Of a stretch of DNA of 5,574 nucleotides, positions 1-5,571 are shown piece after piece. This stretch comes from an uncultured Eubacteriaceae bacterium (GTDB lineage Bacteria > Bacillota > Clostridia > Eubacteriales > UBA1433), in assembly GCA_937880125.1 (NCBI GenBank), contig CALFLU010000027.1, positions 1-5,574 of the forward strand, written 5' to 3'. A model generated the notes under the pieces. It did no database searches. It was not told the DNA's origin and saw nothing but the letters and a program-made list of their open reading frames with translations. The number at the start of each line of letters is the position of its first letter. Position 1 is the first letter of the stretch. A program made the translations under genes and the position numbers.

Positions 1-5
1 GGTAA

Positions 6-80
6 TGGTGACCCCTAGGGGATTCGAACCCCTGTAGCCGCCGTGAAAGGGCGGTGTCTTAACCGCTTGACCAAGGGGCC
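6..80 (-). tRNA. tRNA-Glu (anticodon UUC)
   Basis: The reverse complement folds as a complete 75-nt cloverleaf with an encoded 3' CCA (positions 8-6) and discriminator A at 9. The acceptor stem GGCCCCT pairs with AGGGGTC with one G-U pair. The anticodon stem CCGCC/GGCGG closes the loop CTTTCAC, giving anticodon TTC. The T arm AGGGG/CCCCT encloses TTCGAAT. It closely resembles the tRNA-Glu of Bacillus as I recall it. It is the third tRNA of the cluster, 10 nt after tRNA-Met. No terminator is visible in the five remaining bases, so the transcript may continue outside the window. Confidence 0.97.
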
Positions 81-90
81 TAAAAAAATA

Positions 91-167
91 TGGTAGCGGA
101 GGAGGGAATCGAACCCGCGACGCCACGGGTATGAACCGTGTGCTCTAGCCATCTGAGCTACTCCGCC
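91..167 (-). tRNA. Elongator tRNA-Met (anticodon CAU)
   Basis: This is a 77-nt cloverleaf on the reverse strand with an encoded CCA. The anticodon stem CACGG/CCGTG closes the loop TTCATAC, giving anticodon CAT. The acceptor GGCGGAG pairs with CTCCGCT and keeps the G1-U72 wobble I recall from Bacillus elongator tRNA-Met. It lacks the initiator hallmarks (C1-A72 mismatch and three G-C pairs next to the anticodon loop). It also does not resemble the GGACC-type acceptor of lysidine tRNA-Ile2. One oddity is position 50 of the T stem: it is C opposite U64, an apparent mismatch in GCGGG/CCCTC. It is the middle gene of the cluster. Confidence 0.95.
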
Positions 168-176
168 TTAAAAACT

Positions 177-253
<77 letters not shown>

Positions 254-271
254 TAGTGAACCGAAAATACG

Positions 272-292
272 GTGCTTATCTATTATAAGCAC
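272..292. repeat. 8-bp perfect inverted repeat over the tRNA promoter -10
   Basis: The arms GTGCTTAT (272-279) and ATAAGCAC (285-292) are perfect inverted copies around a 5-nt centre, CTATT. One arm and the centre contain the -10 hexamer, and the other arm covers the predicted start point. It could be an operator. It could also be a weak terminator hairpin for the upstream aminotransferase transcript, but what follows it on the minus strand (CGTATTTTCGG) is not a proper U-run. Its function is inferred only from position. Confidence 0.7.
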
Positions 293-310
293 TCTCTACC
301 CACTTGTCAA
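282..310 (-). promoter_or_regulatory. Consensus sigma-A promoter of the tRNA cluster
   Basis: On the minus strand a perfect -35 TTGACA (310-305) is followed by a 17-bp spacer and a perfect -10 TATAAT (287-282). The start point is expected near 275, about 22 nt before tRNA-fMet. The -35 lies only 3 bp past the aminotransferase stop codon. Such a full consensus match fits constitutive, high-level stable-RNA expression. The bases after the -10 are AT-rich, so a GC-rich stringent discriminator is not apparent. Confidence 0.92.
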
Positions 311-313
311 CTT

Positions 314-1504
314 TTATTTTGTTTTATATGCCTCTAATCCTTTGCGAAGCAAGAAAGCCGCTCTTTTCAGGTCATCTTCTTTTAACACATAGGATATACG
401 AATCATATTTTTGCTCAATTCTTCGTTAAAGTAAAAGTCTGACCCCGGTGTTACCAAAACCGTCTCTCCGTCAAGGGTAAATTCGTTTAACATAAATTGA
501 ATAAAATCTTCCGAATCCTCAATGGGCAATTTCACCAAGAGATGAAAAGCGCCTTTGGGTTTCTTTAAGACAACGCCTTCAATTTTGTTGAGTTCTTCAC
601 AAATGGTATTGCGTCTTCTTTCATACTCATCGAGTTGAGAGCGCAAATAATCTTGTTCCAATTTAAACAGCTCCACTGCACCGACCTGGTCAACATAGGA
701 GATACTCAATCGCGTCTGTGCCATTTTGAGAAGGCCTTCATAAACATCTTTGTTTTTCGTCGCCAAAAAACCCACTCTGGCGCCGCAAGCGCTAAAGCGT
801 TTTGATGCACTTTCCAACAAAATCACTTTATCCGCAACATCTTCTCTGGCGGCAAAGCTCAAAAACTCTTCTCCGTCATAAATAAAATCACGATACACTT
901 CATCGCTGAGGATGAAAAGATTATGCTTCAGTGCCAAACTGCTGATGTCGTCCATTTCGCGTTTTGTGTACACTCTTCCCGTGGGGTTACCCGGTGTGTT
1001 GAGCAAAAACGCTCTCGTTTTGTCGGTAATCAGTTTTTCGATTGCTTCTTTTGCAGGCAGTTCAAAGCCTTCCTCTGCATAGGTTTCCATCGGAATCAGC
1101 TCCACTCCGGTGGCTTTTGCAACTTCTCTGTAAATGCTGTATACGGGATCAGGGCAAATAATTTCGTCCCCTTCGTCACACAGCGTCAAAAATGTATACC
1201 AAATCGCCTCACTGCCGCCCATTGTAACGAGTATCTCGTCAATATCGTAGCTGAGGTTATAGTTTTTAAAATAGGAGACAATGCTCTCACGCAGAGGAAT
1301 AATGCCCTTAGGATCCACATACATCAGCACATCGTCGTCAATTTTGCGAACCGCGTCCATAAAGGCAGGCGGTGTAACAATGTCCGGCTGTCCCAAGTTC
1401 AAAAAATATACTTTTTTCCCGGTTTTTGCAATTTCTTTAATGAGTCCGTTGTATTTGACAATAGCAGGTTGAATCATTTTTTTACTTCGTTCTGAAATTC
1501 TCAA
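314..1504 (-). CDS. Class I PLP-dependent aminotransferase (aspartate aminotransferase-like)
   Basis: This is a cytosolic fold-type I aminotransferase that moves an amino group between an amino acid and a 2-oxoacid via pyridoxal phosphate. With the TTG start at 1504 it is 396 aa, usual for the family. Visible features are LNLGQPD near residues 35-41, the phosphate loop GGS near 96-98, NTPGNPTG at 169-176 with cofactor Asn173, SDEVY at 200-204 (Asp201, Tyr204), SASKRFSACGAR with PLP-lysine K235 and Arg243, and MIRISY with the carboxylate-binding Arg369. The frame opens at TTG 1525 with an ATG at 1516, but neither has a ribosome site. GGTGA (1514-1510) lies 5 nt before TTG 1504, and the resulting N-terminus MRISERSKKM matches family starts as I recall them. 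The gene has its own likely promoter. SASKRF..CGAR marks a subgroup distinct from classical AspC. The substrate cannot be fixed from sequence. Confidence 0.9.
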   Translation of the reverse strand: MRISERSKKMIQPAIVKYNGLIKEIAKTGKKVYFLNLGQPDIVTPPAFMDAVRKIDDDVLMYVDPKGIIPLRESIVSYFKNYNLSYDIDEILVTMGGSEAIWYTFLTLCDEGDEIICPDPVYSIYREVAKATGVELIPMETYAEEGFELPAKEAIEKLITDKTRAFLLNTPGNPTGRVYTKREMDDISSLALKHNLFILSDEVYRDFIYDGEEFLSFAAREDVADKVILLESASKRFSACGARVGFLATKNKDVYEGLLKMAQTRLSISYVDQVGAVELFKLEQDYLRSQLDEYERRRNTICEELNKIEGVVLKKPKGAFHLLVKLPIEDSEDFIQFMLNEFTLDGETVLVTPGSDFYFNEELSKNMIRISYVLKEDDLKRAAFLLRKGLEAYKTK

Positions 1505-1509
1505 TTCTC

Positions 1510-1514
1510 TCACC
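1510..1514 (-). promoter_or_regulatory. Ribosome binding site deciding the aminotransferase start
   Basis: GGTGA on the minus strand is part of the anti-16S complement GGAGGTGA and lies 5 nt upstream of TTG 1504. The alternative starts TTG 1525 and ATG 1516 are preceded by AT-rich sequence without a purine-rich site. Confidence 0.5.
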
Positions 1515-1536
1515 ATCCAAATCAAATTTATAGTTC

Positions 1537-1565
1537 ATCATATAAAATTTTTATCTCATTTGCAA
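1537..1565 (-). promoter_or_regulatory. Probable sigma-A promoter of the aminotransferase gene
   Basis: On the minus strand TTGCAA (1565-1560, 4 of 6 consensus bases) is separated by 17 bp from TATGAT (1542-1537, 5 of 6). The start point should fall near 1530. That leaves almost no leader before the TTG at 1525, but about 26 nt before the TTG at 1504. The region is very AT-rich, so a chance match is possible. Confidence 0.55.
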
Positions 1566-1571
1566 CTTTTT

Positions 1572-2354
1572 TCAAAAAATATACGGCGCGGAAATGACAT
1601 TTTTTTGCACAACCCCTAAAACAACATCCTTGTCCACATCAATTTTTCGGGATTGCATATGACCAACGGCGTTTTCGTAGACCAAATCATAGGAGTTGTT
1701 GGTAGAGCTCACATGACCGAAAATAATGTTTTGCACCCCGTTTTCGGCAAGCCTAACCGCCACCTCTGCCGCATCATTGTTTGACAAGTGCCCCACTTCT
1801 GACATGATTCTCTGTTTCGTCATGTAGGGATAGGGTCCTGTTTTGAGCATTTGTATGTCATGGTTCGATTCCAGCAAAACCGTCTTGCTGTTTTTGATGG
1901 CTTCATACATTTTTTCCGTCACACAGCCCGAATCGGTTAATATCGAAAGACTCGTCTGTCCGTCTTCAATGGTGTAGCCCACCGGGCAAACAGCGTCATG
2001 CCATATTTCAAAACTGCTGATTTGTATATCTTTAACAGAAAAAGGTTTTTGAAAACAGAACATTTTATCCGTATCTTTCATGTATCCGTTTTGAAAAATC
2101 CTTTTGGCGGTAAGCACGTTTGCATAAATCGGAATTTGATATTTGCGACTTAGCACATCAATACCGTAAACATGATCCACATGCTCGTGGGTGATGCACA
2201 CGGCATCTATTTGTGCAATATCCACCTGCAACTTTGCCAATTCGTTTTTAATGCGCTTTGTGCTGATGCCTGCATCCACAAGCAATTTTGTGTTTTGAGT
2301 CTCGATATAATAACAGTTTCCGCTGCTGCCGCTGCTTAAGCTAACAAACTTCAT
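1572..2354 (-). CDS. walJ: WalJ/YycJ-family MBL-fold metallohydrolase
   Basis: This 260-aa cytosolic protein has a metallo-beta-lactamase fold of the WalJ (YycJ) family. Relatives are associated with WalRK cell-wall signalling in Bacillus, and some have been described as 5'-3' DNA exonucleases. Visible features are the N-terminal family signature LSSGSSGNCYYIET (residues 6-19), LLVDAG at 24-29, metal motif THEHVDH at 55-61, WHDAVCPVGY at 118-127, LTDSG at 139-143, LLESNHD at 160-166, GHLSNND at 188-194 and FGHVSSTNN at 212-220. Together these supply the His and Asp ligands of a two-metal site. ATG 2354 is chosen because family homology begins at MKFVSLSSGS. The frame stays open upstream only because it runs through murA. 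It overlaps the murA 3' end by 14 nt, so translation is probably coupled. No walRK genes are adjacent, so a link to WalRK here is only inferred. Confidence 0.87.
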   Translation of the reverse strand: MKFVSLSSGSSGNCYYIETQNTKLLVDAGISTKRIKNELAKLQVDIAQIDAVCITHEHVDHVYGIDVLSRKYQIPIYANVLTAKRIFQNGYMKDTDKMFCFQKPFSVKDIQISSFEIWHDAVCPVGYTIEDGQTSLSILTDSGCVTEKMYEAIKNSKTVLLESNHDIQMLKTGPYPYMTKQRIMSEVGHLSNNDAAEVAVRLAENGVQNIIFGHVSSTNNSYDLVYENAVGHMQSRKIDVDKDVVLGVVQKNVISAPYIF

Positions 2355-3639
2355 GTGCTGTCTCTTCCGCTTCACCCTTTGTGGGCACCCTGCGTATGTC
2401 CGCACCCAAGGCACGCAACTTTTCTTCCATATCTTCGTATCCGCGGTCAATATGGTGCAATCCCATAATTTCTGTCATACCCTCAGCGGCCAATCCCGCC
2501 AAGACCATTGCCGCACCTGCCCGCAAATCCGTTGCCTTGATGATGCTGCCTGTGAGTTTTTCATTGCCGATAATCATGGCTGTACGGCCGTTTACCGAAA
2601 CATTTGCGCCCATTTTGCGCAATTCATCCAAATATTTAAATCTGTTTTCAAATACGTTTTCATTAATTGTGCTCACCCCGCTTGCCAGACACATGAGCAC
2701 CGCCATGGGCTGTTGCAAGTCTGTGGGATACCCCGGATAGGGCGCTGTTTTCACATTGGCGGCATTGGGTTTTTTTTGTCCGATGACGCGAATGGCATCG
2801 TCGTATTCTTCGGTTAAAATACCCATTTCATTGAGCTTTGCCGTGAGCGGATCCATGTGTTTGGGGATAATGTTTTTCACCAAAACATTGCCATAGGTAA
2901 CAGCCGCCGCCAGCATATAGGTTCCCGCCACAATTTGATCGGGTATGACCATATACGTGCACCCGGACAGATGTTCCACGCCGGTAATGCGAATGACTTC
3001 CGTACCCGCCCCTTTTATCTTCGCACCCATCAAGTTTAGAAAATTGGCAATATCCACCACATGCGGCTCTTTTGCGGCATTTTCAATGACGGTTACACCT
3101 CTGGCTTTCACCGCCGCCAGCATAATGTTGATGGTGGCACCCACACTCACCACATCCAAAAATATGGTCGCTCCCACCAACTCTTCCGCCTTGGCTATGA
3201 TAATGCCGCCGTCAATGCGCACCTCGGCTCCCAAGGCTCTAAAGCCTTTGATATGCTGATCGATGGGTCTGGGTCCGATGTCGCAGCCACCCGGCAGGGG
3301 AATTTCCACATTTTTACATTTCCCTAACAGCGCACCAATCAAATAATAGGAGGCACGCATATTTCGTATCTCTTCGTGCGCCCCTGATGTGTTTTCATAA
3401 TTGATCTTTTGCGCATCAATGGATGTTTTGCCGTTGGCCAGCACATCCACTTCAGCGCCCAGCCTCTTTAAGATGCTGATATAATTTTGAATATCTTTAA
3501 TGTTGGGCAAATTCTCTATTTTACATTTTTCATCAGACAATATGCAGGCGGGCAATATGCCTAAAGCGGCGTTTTTCGCTCCGGATATCGTCACTTCGCC
3601 CCGCAGAGGTTTGTTCCCTCGAATAATTAATTTTTCCAT
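2341..3639 (-). CDS. murA: UDP-N-acetylglucosamine 1-carboxyvinyltransferase MurA
   Basis: MurA transfers enolpyruvate from PEP to UDP-GlcNAc, the first committed step of peptidoglycan synthesis, in the cytosol; it is the fosfomycin target. The 432-aa length suits the family (roughly 417-435). Visible features are SGAKNAAL with Lys22 and Asn23, LPGGCDIGPRPIDQHIKGF with catalytic Cys119 (so predicted fosfomycin-sensitive at this position), the SVGATINIMLAAV stretch at 165-177, YPTDLQQP with Asp307, ENRF with Arg333, DLRAGAAMVLAGLAA with Arg373, and HHIDRGY at 395-401. ATG 3639 has an AAAGGA ribosome site (3653-3648) at 8 nt. It follows the lipoprotein gene by 25 nt and its last 14 nt overlap the walJ-like gene. 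Firmicutes often carry two MurA paralogues; I cannot tell which this is. Confidence 0.97.
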   Translation of the reverse strand: MEKLIIRGNKPLRGEVTISGAKNAALGILPACILSDEKCKIENLPNIKDIQNYISILKRLGAEVDVLANGKTSIDAQKINYENTSGAHEEIRNMRASYYLIGALLGKCKNVEIPLPGGCDIGPRPIDQHIKGFRALGAEVRIDGGIIIAKAEELVGATIFLDVVSVGATINIMLAAVKARGVTVIENAAKEPHVVDIANFLNLMGAKIKGAGTEVIRITGVEHLSGCTYMVIPDQIVAGTYMLAAAVTYGNVLVKNIIPKHMDPLTAKLNEMGILTEEYDDAIRVIGQKKPNAANVKTAPYPGYPTDLQQPMAVLMCLASGVSTINENVFENRFKYLDELRKMGANVSVNGRTAMIIGNEKLTGSIIKATDLRAGAAMVLAGLAAEGMTEIMGLHHIDRGYEDMEEKLRALGADIRRVPTKGEAEETAHEVC

Positions 3640-3664
3640 ATGAGCAATCCTTTGTCTTTGGTGG

Positions 3665-4183
3665 TTATTTCGCTTCCTCCGCCGCTACAACTTCCACTTT
3701 AACGGCTTTTTTCGTTTTGTTGATCTTTACTTCAAGCCCGCCCGCAGCAACATCTGCCTTAGGCACTTCATAGACCTCCGCGTCCATGCGCGTTTGTCCT
3801 GCTTCCAGCGGCTCAGTCATTTTAGAGTAATCCACATCTTCCACAATGGCATAGATGTTGGATGCTTCATAGTTGACTTTATAGGTTTTTTCCCCTTCCG
3901 ATGATGTTAGGGTTATCGTGGGTAATTCTTTATACTCCACGGTTTGTTCCATAATGTTTTTATAGTGAAATTTCACAGCAACAAAGACGTTGCCTTCCGC
4001 GGGGTCAATAAACTGCACCGAATCCATCACTTCCACTTTGTCAACAATCAGCTCATAATGCTTACCTGCTACTACGTCACCCTGATTGATATATTCCGTC
4101 GATGTTGAACAACTTAAAAAAATTGCCGCAACCAATACAAACATAAGAATAGCGCCTATTTTTGCAAATTTTGTTTTTTTCAC
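3665..4183 (-). CDS. Putative lipoprotein with DUF4352-like domain
   Basis: This is a 172-aa protein with a lipoprotein-type signal peptide: Lys2, Lys3 and Lys5, a hydrophobic core at about residues 9-23, then FLSC with Cys25 as the likely lipidated residue. The mature protein is probably anchored to the outer face of the membrane. Residues about 40-165 resemble the DUF4352 (telokin-like, Ig-type beta-sandwich) pattern, notably GNVFVAVKFHYKN near 64-76 followed by alternating beta strands and EPLEAGQTR. No enzymatic motif is visible and the tail is Lys/Glu/Val-rich. The start is GTG 4183 with a strong AAAGAGG site 7 nt upstream. It overlaps the serS stop by 4 nt (GTGA), implying translational coupling. 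A role in envelope stress or wall maintenance is only guessed from the murA neighbour. The domain call is moderately sure; the function is unknown. Confidence 0.78.
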   Translation of the reverse strand: MKKTKFAKIGAILMFVLVAAIFLSCSTSTEYINQGDVVAGKHYELIVDKVEVMDSVQFIDPAEGNVFVAVKFHYKNIMEQTVEYKELPTITLTSSEGEKTYKVNYEASNIYAIVEDVDYSKMTEPLEAGQTRMDAEVYEVPKADVAAGGLEVKINKTKKAVKVEVVAAEEAK

Positions 4184-5463
4184 GATTTTGCCTCTTTCTC
4201 AATGACGACAGTGCCGTTCATATAATTGACCAACGCATCCGGTATACACACACTTCCGTCTGCTTGTTGGTAGTTTTCCAATATCGCCGCAAAGGCGCGC
4301 CCCGCCGCCAAGCTGGATCCGTTGAGCGTATGCAAAAAATGGACTTTTCCGTCCGCACCGCGGTAGCGCAAATTGGCTCGCCGCGCCTGATAGGCTTCAA
4401 AGTTTGAACAGGAGCTGATCTCCACATACCGCCCGTAACTGGGCATATATACTTCTATATCATAGGTTTTTGCCGAAGAAAACCCTATATCTCCCGTGCA
4501 CAGTTCAATGACACGATAGGGCAATTCCAGTTTTTGCAAAATCCTCTCCGCATCAGCAGTCAGTTTTTCCAATTCATCATAGGAATCTTCCGGCTTTACC
4601 AACTTCACCAATTCCACTTTGTCAAACTGATGGTTGCGAATCAACCCTCTTGTATCCCTGCCCGCACTTCCGGCTTCTGCACGAAAACAAGGTGTGTACG
4701 CTGTATAATAAATCGGAAGCATCTCTTCAGATAATATTTCATCGGCATAAATATTCGTCAGCGGCACTTCTGCCGTGGGCACCAAAAAATATTCGGTATC
4801 ACGCAGCCCAAAGGCATCAAATTCAAACTTGGGCAGCTGGCCTGTTCCCGTCATGGACTTTCGATTGACCATAAAAGGCGGACTGATTTCCGTATACCCG
4901 CCTTCAAGGGTATTGGTATCAAGCATAAACTGAATCAGCGCTCTTTCTAATCTTGCACCCGCTCCTTTAAACATCGAAAAGCGACTGCCGGTAATTTTCA
5001 CCGCTCGCTCAAAATCAAGAATATCCAAATCAACACCAATATCCCAGTGCGCCTTCGGCTCAAAGTCAAATGTTCGCGGCGCAAGGTGCTTGCGAATTTC
5101 CACGTTATCATTTTCATCTTTGCCGATCGCTATATCTTCATGGGGTGTATTGGGAATATTTAAGAGTTTTTCTTTGATGGCATCATCCAACTCACGAAGG
5201 CGCTTATCGAGCTGCTTGCCTTCTTCCGCCAAAATCTTCATACGGGCAAAAATCTCCGCCGTATCTTTTCCTTCTTTTTTATAAGCAGGTACCTGTTTAG
5301 ACACCTTGTTTTGTTCTGCTTTGATTTGCTCGGTTTGCGACAAAATTTCTCTGCGCTCCGTGTCTATGACAAGCAATTCGTCAATTTTTGCTTCCTCGCC
5401 GCGGCGCGCAAGCAATGCACGAATTCTCTCCGGTTCTTTACGAATTTGTTTAATGTCAAGCAT
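4180..5463 (-). CDS. serS: Seryl-tRNA synthetase SerS
   Basis: SerS is a class II aminoacyl-tRNA synthetase that charges tRNA-Ser (and tRNA-Sec where present) with serine; it is cytosolic and dimeric. The 427-aa length is typical. Residues 1-100 form the N-terminal tRNA-binding domain, with a charged helical coiled coil at about 30-100. The catalytic core follows, with the dimer-interface region GSRFSMFKGAGARLERAL (159-176), serine-site TAEVPLTN (230-237), motif 2 FRAEAGSAGRDTRGLIRNHQFDKVE (260-284; two residue runs, FRAE and RNHQFDKVE, are its core), and motif 3 NGSSLAAGRA at 381-390 with Arg389. Motif 3 differs from the usual NGSGLAVGR at two positions. ATG 5463 has a GGAGGG site (5476-5471) 7 nt upstream. 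Its stop overlaps the next gene's start. It is first in the operon, behind a sigma-A promoter and a short leader. No T-box is visible. Confidence 0.97.
   Translation of the reverse strand: MLDIKQIRKEPERIRALLARRGEEAKIDELLVIDTERREILSQTEQIKAEQNKVSKQVPAYKKEGKDTAEIFARMKILAEEGKQLDKRLRELDDAIKEKLLNIPNTPHEDIAIGKDENDNVEIRKHLAPRTFDFEPKAHWDIGVDLDILDFERAVKITGSRFSMFKGAGARLERALIQFMLDTNTLEGGYTEISPPFMVNRKSMTGTGQLPKFEFDAFGLRDTEYFLVPTAEVPLTNIYADEILSEEMLPIYYTAYTPCFRAEAGSAGRDTRGLIRNHQFDKVELVKLVKPEDSYDELEKLTADAERILQKLELPYRVIELCTGDIGFSSAKTYDIEVYMPSYGRYVEISSCSNFEAYQARRANLRYRGADGKVHFLHTLNGSSLAAGRAFAAILENYQQADGSVCIPDALVNYMNGTVVIEKEAKS
4191..4197 (-). promoter_or_regulatory. Ribosome binding site of the lipoprotein gene
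   Basis: AAAGAGG on the minus strand lies 7 nt before GTG 4183 and inside the last codons of serS. It supports the non-ATG start and lets terminating ribosomes reinitiate. Confidence 0.75.
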
Positions 5464-5477
5464 GGTCTATCCCTCCA

Positions 5478-5510
5478 TAAGCAGGTCGTTTTTTGCCCCT
5501 GCTCTGCTTA
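5478..5510 (-). promoter_or_regulatory. serS leader with alternative hairpins
   Basis: In the predicted transcript TAAGCAG (5510-5504) can pair with CTGCTTA (5484-5478), 7 bp with a 19-nt loop. Alternatively AGCAGG (5503-5498) can pair with CCTGCT (5485-5480), 6 bp with a 12-nt loop. The two share the 3' strand and exclude each other. The structure ends 1 nt before the GGAGGG ribosome site. The T-box core and a specifier stem are not seen. A regulatory role is inferred. Confidence 0.45.
5488..5502 (-). repeat. Direct repeat copy B, serS leader
   Basis: On the minus strand this reads GCAGGGGCAAAAAAC. It matches the copy at 5558-5571 except for one extra G. It lies downstream of the start point, in the loop region of the leader hairpins. 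Confidence 0.6.
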
Positions 5511-5522
5511 AACCTAAAGGTT

Positions 5523-5552
5523 ATTATATGGCAAGACGTGAATTAAAGTCAA
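5523..5552 (-). promoter_or_regulatory. Sigma-A promoter of the serS operon
   Basis: On the minus strand TTGACT (5552-5547, 5 of 6 consensus bases) is followed by 18 bp and a perfect TATAAT (5528-5523). The start point is expected near 5516, giving a leader of about 53 nt before serS. A 12-nt inverted repeat AACCT-AA-AGGTT (5511-5522) lies over the start region. Confidence 0.85.
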
Positions 5553-5557
5553 CAGAA

Positions 5558-5571
5558 GTTTTTTGCCCTGC
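5558..5571 (-). repeat. Direct repeat copy A, upstream of the serS -35
   Basis: On the minus strand this reads GCAGGGCAAAAAAC and ends 5 bp upstream of the -35. It has a near-identical second copy about 70 bp downstream in the leader, so the pair brackets the promoter. Confidence 0.6.

Noticed and set aside
923..1495. 190-codon plus-strand frame opposite the aminotransferase
   Set aside because: It is an antisense shadow. The composition is rich in Cys, His and Phe, there is no domain, and the opposing frame has full aminotransferase motifs.
1526..1571. Rho-independent terminator between the walJ-like gene and the aminotransferase
   Set aside because: The only inverted repeat is a pure A/T ATAAAA/TTTTAT without a loop or GC stem, so it would not form a terminator. 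Some read-through from the serS operon is likely.
2355..2450. Longer N-terminus for the walJ-like protein
   Set aside because: The extra 32 residues are murA coding sequence read in another frame. Family similarity begins at the ATG at 2354.
2353..3327. Several plus-strand frames opposite murA
   Set aside because: They are antisense shadows of a complete, motif-bearing murA. None has a ribosome site or recognisable product.
4218..4427. Minus-strand 69-codon frame inside serS
   Set aside because: It is an out-of-frame shadow of the SerS C-terminal region, with no ribosome site or family similarity.
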